Shown here: positions 43,252-50,960 of the stretch, piece after piece | Numbering within the stretch: position 1 is the stretch's first letter | How the letters are laid out: the number at the start of each line of letters is the position of its first letter | Assembly: GCF_001612905.1 (NCBI RefSeq) | Contig: NZ_BDBI01000017.1 | Coordinates: 227,346 to 291,345, forward strand | DNA: 64,000 nucleotides | Direction: 5' to 3' | Origin: Nocardia ignorata NBRC 108230 | GTDB taxonomy: Bacteria > Actinomycetota > Actinomycetes > Mycobacteriales > Mycobacteriaceae | Notes under the pieces: model-generated | The model's input: only the letters and a program-made list of their open reading frames with translations | Database searches by the model: none | Told to the model about the DNA's origin: nothing | Made by a program: the position numbers and the translations under genes

Positions 43252-43562
43252 TCGTTTCTGAAGTAGTGAAACCCGGTGCTCACCATCGCGAGCAGCAGCC
43301 ACCGCACGAGCTTTCGCCGAAGCAGACATCGGCAGTCGCACAGAATCAGCCACGACATCCGCGCCGGAAGACACGAGCTACCGTGGCTTTCGCCGGCGTG
43401 CTCCGCGAACACGAGGTCCGTGTAGTCGGGCACGAGCCCACCGAACCGCATCGAGCGACATGCCTCGACCGCCGCTGCGTGAGCCACAGTGGCCGACGTC
43501 GCGAGGCGAGCTGCCAGCTGCCGACCACGATGAACCGCCAGACCGGAGCCGCTCGAGTGCAC
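43248..43562 (-). CDS. Uncertain ORF coupled to the PepSY gene
   Basis: A 104-residue ORF whose TGA overlaps the ATG run of the PepSY gene (ATGATGATGA), a layout typical of coupled genes. The protein is Ala/Arg-rich, with VPDYTDLVFAEHAGES and a hydrophobic basic end (KLVRWLLLAMVSTGFHYF). No family is recognised, no ribosome-binding site stands out, and other frames are open too. It could be a real leader gene or a chance ORF in the otherwise empty region 43252-43684. Confidence 0.22.
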   Translation of the reverse strand: MHSSGSGLAVHRGRQLAARLATSATVAHAAAVEACRSMRFGGLVPDYTDLVFAEHAGESHGSSCLPARMSWLILCDCRCLLRRKLVRWLLLAMVSTGFHYFRNE

Positions 43563-43684
43563 CGACCACCGCGATCACAGCGAGCGGGTGCGCACGAAGC
43601 CGGTCGGCCGATGAGACGCACAGCCGCCGAGCACGGGTGCATGCATTGGTGACCAGTGCGCGAGATCGCGCGCACCGGGAAAGG

Positions 43685-44260
43685 TCAGAAGGCGAAGGCG
43701 AGAGGCGGGGCTCGGGTGCGCAGCGATCGCGCGGTGAGGACGCGCAGGATGACGCGGTCGCGGTGGGTCAGGCGCAGCGGCGCGCGACCGGGAATGCGCG
43801 GGGTGCGGTAGCGCTGGGGGAGGGCGCGGGCCAGCAGAGCGCCCGCGGCGCGGTAAGCGGCTTCGGCGCCGATGACGACCACCGCGGCGAGGACGGCCGC
43901 GACGGTGTGGGCCGCGAGCATACCGAGGCCGAGCGAATCCTCCACGTGGTGTCCATGACCGGACCAGCTCATCGTGGTGTGACCGACGAGCTGACCACCC
44001 AGCAGCACCACCGCGAGTCCGAGCGCATTGTGACGCACCGGCCCGGCCACCAGCGCGCCGACCACCGCCGACACAGCCGCCAGCAGCACGACCGTTGTGC
44101 TGCCGGGCATCGCGCTCCCGGCGGCCAACCCGTGGGCGGCCAGCGACAACGCACCCGACATCGAGCCCGCACAGGCACCGCGCACGCGCGCGCCGAGGGC
44201 GCGCGACGGCGCGGACGCCTGCCGGAACTCGATGATCACCGGCCGATGATAAAGCACCAC
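43685..44260 (-). CDS. Small integral membrane protein, unknown function
   Basis: 191 residues, with four predicted membrane helices (for example AMPGSTTVVLLAAVSAVVGALVAG and MLAAHTVAAVLAAVVVIGAEA regions) and a His-rich loop, TTMSWSGHGHHVEDS, between them. The C-terminus is basic. It lies upstream of the PepSY gene in the same direction, 430 bp away, so a joint role in metal or haem handling is possible but only inferred. Start uncertain: GTG 44260, 44257 or 44239. Confidence 0.6.
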   Translation of the reverse strand: MVLYHRPVIIEFRQASAPSRALGARVRGACAGSMSGALSLAAHGLAAGSAMPGSTTVVLLAAVSAVVGALVAGPVRHNALGLAVVLLGGQLVGHTTMSWSGHGHHVEDSLGLGMLAAHTVAAVLAAVVVIGAEAAYRAAGALLARALPQRYRTPRIPGRAPLRLTHRDRVILRVLTARSLRTRAPPLAFAF

Positions 44261-44288
44261 CGAGACGGGGCCCGATGGTGCGACGGGA

Positions 44289-45947
44289 TCACTGCCCGTC
44301 GATGTCCATCTCGATCAGCGGCTTGCGCAGCAGTTTCCCGGTCGCGTTGCGGGGGAGTTCGTCGAGGAAGATCACTTCGCGCGGCACCTTGTAGCGGGCC
44401 AGGTTCTGGCGCACGAAGTCCTTGATCTCGTCGGCATCCCGGGCGGAGTCGGGCCCGGGCACGACGAAGGCGCGCAGACGCTTCCCGTAGTCGCGGTCGT
44501 CGACACCGACCACGGCCGCTTCGAACACATCGGGACGGCCCGCGATGAGGTTCTCCACTTCGAGTGGGAAGACGTTCTCACCGCCGGACACGATCATGTC
44601 GTCGTCGCGGCCGTCGATGTAGAGCAGGCCGTCATCGTCGAAATGGCCCACGTCACCGCTGGACATCATGCCGTCGACCATTTCCTTGGTGCGGCCGTCG
44701 GTGTAGCCGGTGAAGGCGAAACCGTTGTCCACGAAGATGGTCCCGGTGACGTTCGGCTCGGTGATGGGTTTGCGGTTCTCGTCGAGCAGCACGATGCGGA
44801 TACCGACCGGCGGCTTGCCCGCGGTGGTCGGCGACTTGCGCAGATCCTCGGGGGTTGCCACGGTCATCACCGCGCATTCGGTGGAACCGTAGAGGTTGTA
44901 GAGGCTGTCGCCGAAGTAGTCCAGGCAGCGGGTCACCACATCGGGTGCGATGGCCGAGCCGGCCGCGAAGATCACCTCGATCGTGGACGGGTCGTACTTC
45001 GCCAGGATCTTCTCGTCCAGGTCGAGGATGCGCTGCAGCATCGTCGGGACGACGACCAGCGAATCCGCCCGGTACTTCACGATATTGGCCAGGGTCTGTT
45101 CCGGATCGAACTTGCGCTGCTGGAAGATCACCCGGTTGCCCAACGCCAGACCGAGGGTGAACTGCGACAGACCGGTGCCGTGGAAGATCGGCGCCGCCAT
45201 GATCATCGTGCCGTTGTAGGGCAGCGGCACCCGGTCGACGAATTGGGCCGACGCGAACGGGCTCACCTTGTCACGCGGGGCACCCTTGGGGGTGCCGGTG
45301 GTGCCGCTGGTCAGGATCACCATGCCGCCCGGCTTGCTCGGCGGTGTCAGCGGTTCGACCGAACGCCCCGAGATCAGCGATTCGACCGTCGGGATCGACG
45401 GATCCACACCGTGCGCCTCGTCGACCCAGGTCAGGATGCGCGGGATCTCGGCGGGAATGGCGCTCATGAGATCCATGAACTCGCTGTCGTGCAGCACCGC
45501 CTTGACCTTCTCGCGGGTGGCCACATCGGCGAACTGCGGTTTGGCGAAGCCGGTGTTCATCAGGACCGCGCGCACGCCGAGCTTGCCCGCCGCGAGCAGG
45601 CTCAGCACCATGCCACGGTGGTCGCGCGCCAGCACCGCGATGACATCGCCCTCGCTGATGCCGCTCGCGCGCAGCCCGCGGGCCAACGCGCTCGACTGTT
45701 CGTCGAGCAGCCCGAAGGTGAGCTCACCGCGTTCGTCGACGATCGCGCCCGCACCAGGGCGAGTCTGGGCGGCGTGCATGACCACACCGGCGAACGGGCC
45801 GAATTTCGACACATTGCGGAACGAGCGCGCGGCATGGTCGAGACGCAGGGGGTTGAACAGCTTGCGGTCGACCATGACCTTGACGCCGAGGGCGAAATCG
45901 CCCGCGCGCCGAGCCGTGCCGCCTAGCGCGGGCAGAGACAGAGACAT
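44289..45947 (-). CDS. Fatty-acyl-CoA ligase (FadD family), first paralogue
   Basis: 552-residue AMP-forming ligase. The AMP-binding loop ILTSGTTGTPKGAP, YGSTECAVMT, GRDDDMIVSGGENVFPLEVE and the C-terminal catalytic Lys in RNATGKLLRK are intact. It activates a carboxylic acid, likely fatty, with ATP and CoA. The N-terminal 40 residues are amphipathic. It has a close paralogue immediately upstream (46076-47701), suggesting tandem duplication. Chain-length preference cannot be told from sequence. Confidence 0.88.
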   Translation of the reverse strand: MSLSLPALGGTARRAGDFALGVKVMVDRKLFNPLRLDHAARSFRNVSKFGPFAGVVMHAAQTRPGAGAIVDERGELTFGLLDEQSSALARGLRASGISEGDVIAVLARDHRGMVLSLLAAGKLGVRAVLMNTGFAKPQFADVATREKVKAVLHDSEFMDLMSAIPAEIPRILTWVDEAHGVDPSIPTVESLISGRSVEPLTPPSKPGGMVILTSGTTGTPKGAPRDKVSPFASAQFVDRVPLPYNGTMIMAAPIFHGTGLSQFTLGLALGNRVIFQQRKFDPEQTLANIVKYRADSLVVVPTMLQRILDLDEKILAKYDPSTIEVIFAAGSAIAPDVVTRCLDYFGDSLYNLYGSTECAVMTVATPEDLRKSPTTAGKPPVGIRIVLLDENRKPITEPNVTGTIFVDNGFAFTGYTDGRTKEMVDGMMSSGDVGHFDDDGLLYIDGRDDDMIVSGGENVFPLEVENLIAGRPDVFEAAVVGVDDRDYGKRLRAFVVPGPDSARDADEIKDFVRQNLARYKVPREVIFLDELPRNATGKLLRKPLIEMDIDGQ

Positions 45948-46075
45948 CGAACAGCCTTTCGGCAGACCGAGCCCGCGTCACCGCGGGGCCGGACCGCGTC
46001 TTCGAGATCCAGTGCTGGTGCTAACAATAGCAAGCACGGCGCTCTTACTGTGTCGCCCGTCTCAGCGCTGAGACA

Positions 46076-47701
46076 TCACTGTGACACCTCATAATCGATG
46101 AGCACCCGGCGCAGGATCTTGCCGGTGGCATTACGGGGCAGTTCCTCGACGAACACCACCTCGCGCGGCACCTTGAAGCGGGCCAGGTTCTCCTTCACGT
46201 GGGCCTGCAGCGCGGCGGCGTCCGGCGTCTGGCCGGATTCGGGCACGACGAAGGCGCGCAGGCGTTTTCCGAACTCGGGGTCGTCGACGCCGACCACCGC
46301 CACATCGAACACCTGCGGGTGCTCGATCAGCAGGTTCTCCACCTCCTGCGGGTAGACGTTCTCGCCGCCGGAGACGATCATGTCGTCGTCGCGGCCGTCG
46401 ACCATGAGCAGGCCGGACTCGGTGAAATGGCCCATGTCGCCACTGGACATGAAGCCATCGATGATCTGCTTGTGCCTGCCGTCGGTGTAGCCCTCGAACG
46501 GGGCACCGCTGCGCACGAAGATCCGGCCCTTGGCGCCGGGTTCGCGGACCGGCTGGTCGTTCTCGTCGTAGAGGCGGACCTCGCAGGTGATGGGGGAGCG
46601 GCCGACCGTGCCCGGCGCCTCCGCCAGCTCGGCGGGGTTGGCGATGGAGGCGATGGCCACCTCGGTGGAGCCGTAGAGGTTGTAGAGCACCGGCCCGAAC
46701 ACCTCGGTGGCCCGGATGCACAGCTCCGGGGTGAGCGCCGACCCGGCGAACAGGATGACCTTCAGCGACGACAGGTCGTACTTCGCCCGGACCTCGGCGG
46801 GCAGCTCGGTCATCCGGTGCAGCATCGTCGGCACGCAGACCAGCATCTCCACCTTGTGCTCGGCGATCGAGGCCAGCGTGGCCTCGGCGTCGAAGCGGCG
46901 CCGCATCACGATCTTGTTCGACAGGATGGTGCCGACCAGCCAGGTACCCAGACCCGTACTGTGGAAGATCGGCGAGACGATCATCATCACGCCGCGCTTG
47001 GGGAAGGGCACCCGGTCGACGAACTGCGCGGTGGCCATCGGCGTCACCTTGGTGCGCGGCGCGCCCTTGGGCAGGCCGGTGGTGCCGCTGGTGAGAATGA
47101 TGAAACCGCCCGGCTTGCTCGGCGCGGGCAGCGGCTCGGCGGAGTTGGCGGCGATCAGGTCGTCGAAAGTTGTTGCACCGGCGGGGATCTCGGTGCCCTC
47201 GTCGACCCAGGTGAGGTAGCGCGGCAGGTCGGCGGGCAGGGCGTCGAGCAGGCCGAGGAACTCGCTGTCGTGCAGGACCGCGCGCACCTTCTCGCGCTCG
47301 CACACCTCGGCGAACTGCGGTTTGGCGAACCCGGTGTTCATCAGCGCGATGCGCGCCCCGAGCTTGCCCGCCGCGATCATCGACATGATGAGACCGCGAT
47401 GGTCGCGAGCCAGGACCGCGATCACCATGCCCTCGCTGATCCCGGCCGCCTGCAGACCACGAGCCACCGCCGTGGACTGGTCGTCGAGTTCGCGGTAGGT
47501 GAGTTCGCCGCGTTCGTCGGCCAGGGCGACCTGCTCGGGGGCGACGCGGGCGGAGTGCCGGACCAGGGTGGCCTGCGGGCCGTAGATCTTGGACTCTTTC
47601 ATCGTCCGCAGGGTCTCGAGCGGCTTCGTGGGATCGGAGACGCCACGCGAACGCAGAACACCGAGGGCTTTCACCGTTTCGAGAAGATGGGCCACGCTCA
47701 C
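46076..47701 (-). CDS. Fatty-acyl-CoA ligase (FadD family), second paralogue
   Basis: 541 residues, same architecture as its downstream neighbour: ILTSGTTGLPKGAP, YGSTEVAIAS, GRDDDMIVSGGENVYPQEVE and RNATGKILRR. Long identical blocks (such as NTGFAKPQFA and AVLHDSEF) show recent common origin. GTG 47701 is chosen because GGAGG lies 7 bases upstream; TTG or GTG starts further up would enter the spacer. It is preceded by an ArsR-type regulator in the same direction with a 98-bp gap. Confidence 0.88.
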   Translation of the reverse strand: MSVAHLLETVKALGVLRSRGVSDPTKPLETLRTMKESKIYGPQATLVRHSARVAPEQVALADERGELTYRELDDQSTAVARGLQAAGISEGMVIAVLARDHRGLIMSMIAAGKLGARIALMNTGFAKPQFAEVCEREKVRAVLHDSEFLGLLDALPADLPRYLTWVDEGTEIPAGATTFDDLIAANSAEPLPAPSKPGGFIILTSGTTGLPKGAPRTKVTPMATAQFVDRVPFPKRGVMMIVSPIFHSTGLGTWLVGTILSNKIVMRRRFDAEATLASIAEHKVEMLVCVPTMLHRMTELPAEVRAKYDLSSLKVILFAGSALTPELCIRATEVFGPVLYNLYGSTEVAIASIANPAELAEAPGTVGRSPITCEVRLYDENDQPVREPGAKGRIFVRSGAPFEGYTDGRHKQIIDGFMSSGDMGHFTESGLLMVDGRDDDMIVSGGENVYPQEVENLLIEHPQVFDVAVVGVDDPEFGKRLRAFVVPESGQTPDAAALQAHVKENLARFKVPREVVFVEELPRNATGKILRRVLIDYEVSQ

Positions 47702-47799
47702 TCGTCTACCTCCACACATCGTTGGTCTTCGCTGCTCACGGTAGCAGTGTGGTGGCCTGCGTCACAGTGGTAAATCAGGACAATTGGGACAATTCCCAA

Positions 47800-48291
47800 T
47801 CATCGCTGCGCGCTCGCCAGCGCGGCGAGCAGCGGAACAAGCCTGCCCTCGGGCACCTCGAAGCGGCCGAGACCCGCGGTCTGCAACCAGCCGACCGCCG
47901 CCAGCTGACGCAGATGCTGATAGATCTCGGCCGAGGTGCCCAGTTCGGCGATGGCCGCCAGGTCCGCGGCGGTGCGGCGGCCGTACACGATCTCGCGGAG
48001 CAGCCGCAGGCGAACCGGATCGGCAAGGGCGGCAAGGCAATTGGCCGCTTCGATGGTCCAGATGTCGCCGACGATGGCGTCGGTGGCGTACTGCGCCTGC
48101 CAGTCCACCCGCTCACCCGTCGGCAGCTTCAGCGCGCCTGCCAGCAGGACGCCGCCGTTGCGGTCGCCCGCGTCGTCGAATTCCGCGCGCAACCGCGCCA
48201 CCGCCCAGGGCAGCCGCTCGTCGGTGTGCGGGGTGCCTTCGAGGGCGGCGACCCGCCGCTCCAATGCCTCGAGTCGCTCGTCCAGATCCAC
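47800..48291 (-). CDS. ArsR-like winged-helix transcriptional regulator
   Basis: 163 residues. The N-terminus has a short coiled segment (DLDERLEALERRVAALEG). The winged helix is at about 85-150: LADPVRLRLLREIVYGRRTAADLA with the recognition helix AEIYQHLRQLAAVGWL. ArsR metal-site cysteines are absent (a lone Cys in ANCLAAL), so the signal is probably not a classic thiophilic metal. It may control the adjacent acyl-CoA ligase, by position only. Confidence 0.8.
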   Translation of the reverse strand: MDLDERLEALERRVAALEGTPHTDERLPWAVARLRAEFDDAGDRNGGVLLAGALKLPTGERVDWQAQYATDAIVGDIWTIEAANCLAALADPVRLRLLREIVYGRRTAADLAAIAELGTSAEIYQHLRQLAAVGWLQTAGLGRFEVPEGRLVPLLAALASAQR

Positions 48292-48337
48292 GCGGTCAAC
48301 CTACGCCACCGCCGGATCCGCCGTTGCCCCGACGCGA

Positions 48338-48367
48338 ACACCCCGGGACCATGCGGACCCGGGGTGT
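48338..48367. terminator. Terminator between ArsR-like and secreted-protein genes
   Basis: ACACCCCGGG (48338-48347) pairs with CCCGGGGTGT (48358-48367) over 10 bp with a 10-nt loop, just after the secreted-protein stop on the minus strand. Confidence 0.7.
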
Positions 48368-48382
48368 CGTTGTCGGTGCGAA

Positions 48383-49003
48383 TCAGCGCGTGACGGCGCC
48401 GAACGACGGCTGCTGGATGTGGCCGAGCCGGTAGGCGTAACCGTCGGGCTGGCCGGCGTCGGGCCAGCGGTGCCACAGGCTGCCGTACACCGCCGCGACG
48501 ATCAGGCCGCCGCCGGTGTTCAGCGGCGCGGTGCGGATGGTGGTGTCGACGGGGACGTCCATGTGCTCGGTGAGCACGGCGGTACCGCTCTGCCCGTTCG
48601 ACAGGTTCAGCCACATCACCTCGAGCTTGGCGCCGTTCTGATTCGGCGAGATGGTGCCCGGTCCGCCGAAGAAGCCGAAGCGGAAACCGTCGACATCGAG
48701 CGCGATACCCGAGCCGTACACGCCGGGACCGCCACCGTTCTGGCCGATATCGGAGGTGGCGGGGATCTGGAACGGCTGGGCGGGCAGGGCGACATCGACC
48801 GTGCCGTCGGCGACGAGCTGGTCGAGGGCGGCGAGCGCGCCGGGGTTGTCCGCGACGGAGGTGCGCAGCTGGGACACGGCGGCAGCCACGTCGACGGTCT
48901 GGGTCTCGGTGGGTTCGGCGACGGCGGGGCCGGCGAAAACAATGGCGGCGGCGACCGAGGTCGCGGCTACCGCGGTGGTGAAACGACGCATGAAACTCTG
49001 CAT
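48383..49003 (-). CDS. Secreted protein, unknown function
   Basis: 206 residues. A Sec signal peptide (MRRFTTAVAATSVAAAIVFA, cleavage near PAVA-EP) is followed by a helix, then a beta-rich domain with repeated Gly turns (GGPGVYGSGIALDVDGFRFG, GGGLIVAAVYGSLWHRW). No cysteines in the mature part, no lipobox and no LPxTG. ATG 49003 has AGGAG 8 bases upstream. I do not recognise the family. The beta-rich composition after a signal peptide fits a cell-envelope protein, but no porin signature was found. Confidence 0.72.
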   Translation of the reverse strand: MQSFMRRFTTAVAATSVAAAIVFAGPAVAEPTETQTVDVAAAVSQLRTSVADNPGALAALDQLVADGTVDVALPAQPFQIPATSDIGQNGGGPGVYGSGIALDVDGFRFGFFGGPGTISPNQNGAKLEVMWLNLSNGQSGTAVLTEHMDVPVDTTIRTAPLNTGGGLIVAAVYGSLWHRWPDAGQPDGYAYRLGHIQQPSFGAVTR

Positions 49004-49103
49004 AACCAGCTCTCCTAGAGTGTTCCTGGTACAGCTTTTCCTGTCGCTGGCACCGTAACGGAGACCTGGATCACGTTTATCGCCCGCCCCGCGAAAATAC
49101 AGT

Positions 49104-49481
49104 TCAGGGCATCGGGGCGACGTGCACTTTGTACCCGCGATACAACTCGGGTTTCGCGGTGAGCACCGGCATATCGAGATTCTGCGCGGTGAAGACGACC
49201 GGGGCGATGAGTGGCCAATCGGTGTGATTGTCGGCGATGGGAACGGTGGTTCCCGTGCGAATGGCGCCCGCCGCGTCGAGATCGGCCCAGCGCACCGCGA
49301 CCCGGTTGTCGAGCAGGCGGCCGAGTTCGTCGACATTGTCGACCGCGCGCATGGCGGCCATCAGGCTCACCGTCGGCACCACCATGATGCGGCGCTGCTG
49401 GGTGAACTGGCGCATGATGACCTGCCCGAACAGCGGGGACAGGGCAAGCGAGGTGAGGGCGGTATGGTCGGCGACGCTCAC
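49104..49481 (-). CDS. Putative toxin, degenerate PIN-like domain
   Basis: 125 residues, GTG 49481 overlapping the antitoxin stop by 4 bp (GTGA). The layout resembles a PIN nuclease: VADHTALTSLALS in place of the usual D-x-SAL start, VVPTVSLMAAMRA where a conserved Glu is expected (here missing), then DLDAAGAIR and PVVFTAQNLDMPVLTAKPEL at the C-terminal metal region, and YRGYKVHV. Several acidic active-site residues are replaced, so this is either a divergent PIN branch or an inactive remnant. Its partner, gene order and overlap are typical of type II toxin-antitoxin systems. The toxin role is inferred from context. Confidence 0.55.
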   Translation of the reverse strand: MSVADHTALTSLALSPLFGQVIMRQFTQQRRIMVVPTVSLMAAMRAVDNVDELGRLLDNRVAVRWADLDAAGAIRTGTTVPIADNHTDWPLIAPVVFTAQNLDMPVLTAKPELYRGYKVHVAPMP

Positions 49482-49792
49482 CGGCGGCTCGCGCTCGTGC
49501 CGTCGAGCGCGCCCATCACCTTGCTCAGTTTCGCCTCCGCCTCGGCGATGTCTTCGGCGGAATGCTGTTTGATCCGGTCGTCGAGTCTGCCGAGGATCTG
49601 TTCGCGCAGGTCGTCGTTGAAATAGGCGGGCGGCAACGCCGCGTGCCGCAACACTTCCGCCGGTACCACTGCGACCAATTCTTTCCCCTCCCTGGTGACG
49701 ATCACCGGTCGTCCGCTCGCGGACACCCCGTCGAAAACACTACCGAGCTGACCGCGTAATTCGGTCAGCGGAACACTCTCGTAATCGGCCAT
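49478..49792 (-). CDS. Phd/YefM-type antitoxin
   Basis: 104 residues. The N-terminal DNA-binding Phd fold is clear: SVPLTELRGQLGSVFDGVSA followed by RPVIVTREGKELVAVVPAE. The C-terminal half (YFNDDLREQILGRLDD and a charged helix) is the toxin-neutralising part. ATG 49792 directly adjoins a perfect palindrome (49793-49824), so the mRNA is probably leaderless and autoregulated by the Phd protein, as is usual. Confidence 0.85.
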   Translation of the reverse strand: MADYESVPLTELRGQLGSVFDGVSASGRPVIVTREGKELVAVVPAEVLRHAALPPAYFNDDLREQILGRLDDRIKQHSAEDIAEAEAKLSKVMGALDGTSASRR

Positions 49793-49824
49793 ATCCCACT
49801 GTACATCGCTGTGTACAGTGGGAT
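49793..49824. promoter_or_regulatory. Perfect 32-bp palindromic operator of the TA pair
   Basis: Arms ATCCCACTGTACA (49793-49805) and TGTACAGTGGGAT (49812-49824) are exact reverse complements around a 6-bp centre. The palindrome abuts the antitoxin ATG, leaving no room for a Shine-Dalgarno site, and lies inside the 46-bp gap to the AurF-like gene. Confidence 0.85.
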
Positions 49825-49838
49825 GCGGCGAATTCGAC

Positions 49839-50822
49839 TCAGGCGGCCTTGCGGGCCGGTTCGCTACGGTACCGGGTGACGGGGCCGTCGATACCGAGCA
49901 GCCGCCACGCCAGGCGTGAAACCGGGTTCATCAGGCCGCTGTTGGTGGCCAGCGCGCGCACATCGCCGAAGATGTTGCGCATCATGGTCTGCGATTCCGG
50001 GTTCGACCAGTAGGCGTCGCGCATCACCTCGGCGGGGATGTCGAACTTCTCGACGAACTCCTTGGGCGGGGTCATGATCATGTCGAGCATGATCCGCATC
50101 GCGAGCGGGAACAGCACCGACAGCAGGGATTTGGTGACCACGTTCATGCCCGGCACGTTGCGGCGCAGGTACTCGTGGGCGAAGGAGATGTGGCGGGCTT
50201 CCTCGGCCACGTGGATCTGCATCACCCGGTGAACCATCGGATGCAGGTCCACACCGCCGCGCAGCAGCGACTTCTGCAGGTGATCGATCGGTTCCTCGCC
50301 GCCGAGGATCATCGTGAAGAACAGCTCGGGGAAGTACTTGACCGCGGGCCAGATGATCATCGTGAGCTTGCGGTCGATCGTGCCCATGCCGATCACATCG
50401 CGGTAGCCGATGCGGTTGATCATCTCCTGGAACATCATCGTGTGGTTGCACTCTTCGGCAGCCTCGTGCGTGACGTACCGGAATTCCGGATCACCGTTGG
50501 GGACCGAGATCAGGTACTGCATCAGGCCGCGGATGAGCAGCTGCTCGAAATCCAGGCCGACCTTGGCGATACCGGCCTGGCGCCACATCCCGATGGCGAT
50601 CTGCTTCTCGAGCGGTTGCGCCTTGTACCAGGGGTGACGGCCGAGCGGGTCCTCGTCGGGCATGACCCAGCGCGGGTCGTCGCTGTGCACGGCGAACTCG
50701 GGCGAATCCCAATCGATGTCGACATAGGGATCGAAGTGCCGGTTCACCGAGCCTTCGGACAGGTTGCGCAGGATCTCGTGGTACTCGGGATCGGTCGCGG
50801 TGTTCTTGGCTGTCGACAGCAT
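49839..50822 (-). CDS. AurF-family diiron oxygenase
   Basis: 327 residues of the p-aminobenzoate N-oxygenase (AurF) family. Diiron ligands are seen in THEAAEECNHTMMFQE (E-x2-H pair), LGGEEPIDH and HVAEEARHISFAHEYL. The N-terminus carries the DIDWDSPEF-type segment of the family. In mycolic-acid bacteria these proteins are often annotated as diiron oxygenases of lipid metabolism; the substrate is unknown. ATG 50822. The 138-bp divergent region to the DUF5996 gene carries a perfect palindrome at 50863. Confidence 0.85.
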   Translation of the reverse strand: MLSTAKNTATDPEYHEILRNLSEGSVNRHFDPYVDIDWDSPEFAVHSDDPRWVMPDEDPLGRHPWYKAQPLEKQIAIGMWRQAGIAKVGLDFEQLLIRGLMQYLISVPNGDPEFRYVTHEAAEECNHTMMFQEMINRIGYRDVIGMGTIDRKLTMIIWPAVKYFPELFFTMILGGEEPIDHLQKSLLRGGVDLHPMVHRVMQIHVAEEARHISFAHEYLRRNVPGMNVVTKSLLSVLFPLAMRIMLDMIMTPPKEFVEKFDIPAEVMRDAYWSNPESQTMMRNIFGDVRALATNSGLMNPVSRLAWRLLGIDGPVTRYRSEPARKAA

Positions 50823-50862
50823 CAGCGGTGTCTCCTTCGTGTGGCGCAGCTCGCACGTTATA

Positions 50863-50879
50863 TGAGACCCAGGGTCTCA
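50863..50879. promoter_or_regulatory. 17-bp palindrome between AurF-like and DUF5996 genes
   Basis: TGAGACCC-A-GGGTCTCA, perfect 8-bp arms around one base, 41 bp upstream of the AurF-like start and 82 bp upstream of the DUF5996 start. The size and symmetry suit a TetR-type repressor; no tetR gene lies nearby. Confidence 0.65.
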
Positions 50880-50960
50880 GACAAGTGCCGACTCGCCGTA
50901 GGATGAAAGCTGCTCCACGGAATCCGACCGCCCGCCGCGTACCGAAGGAGTGAGAACCCG

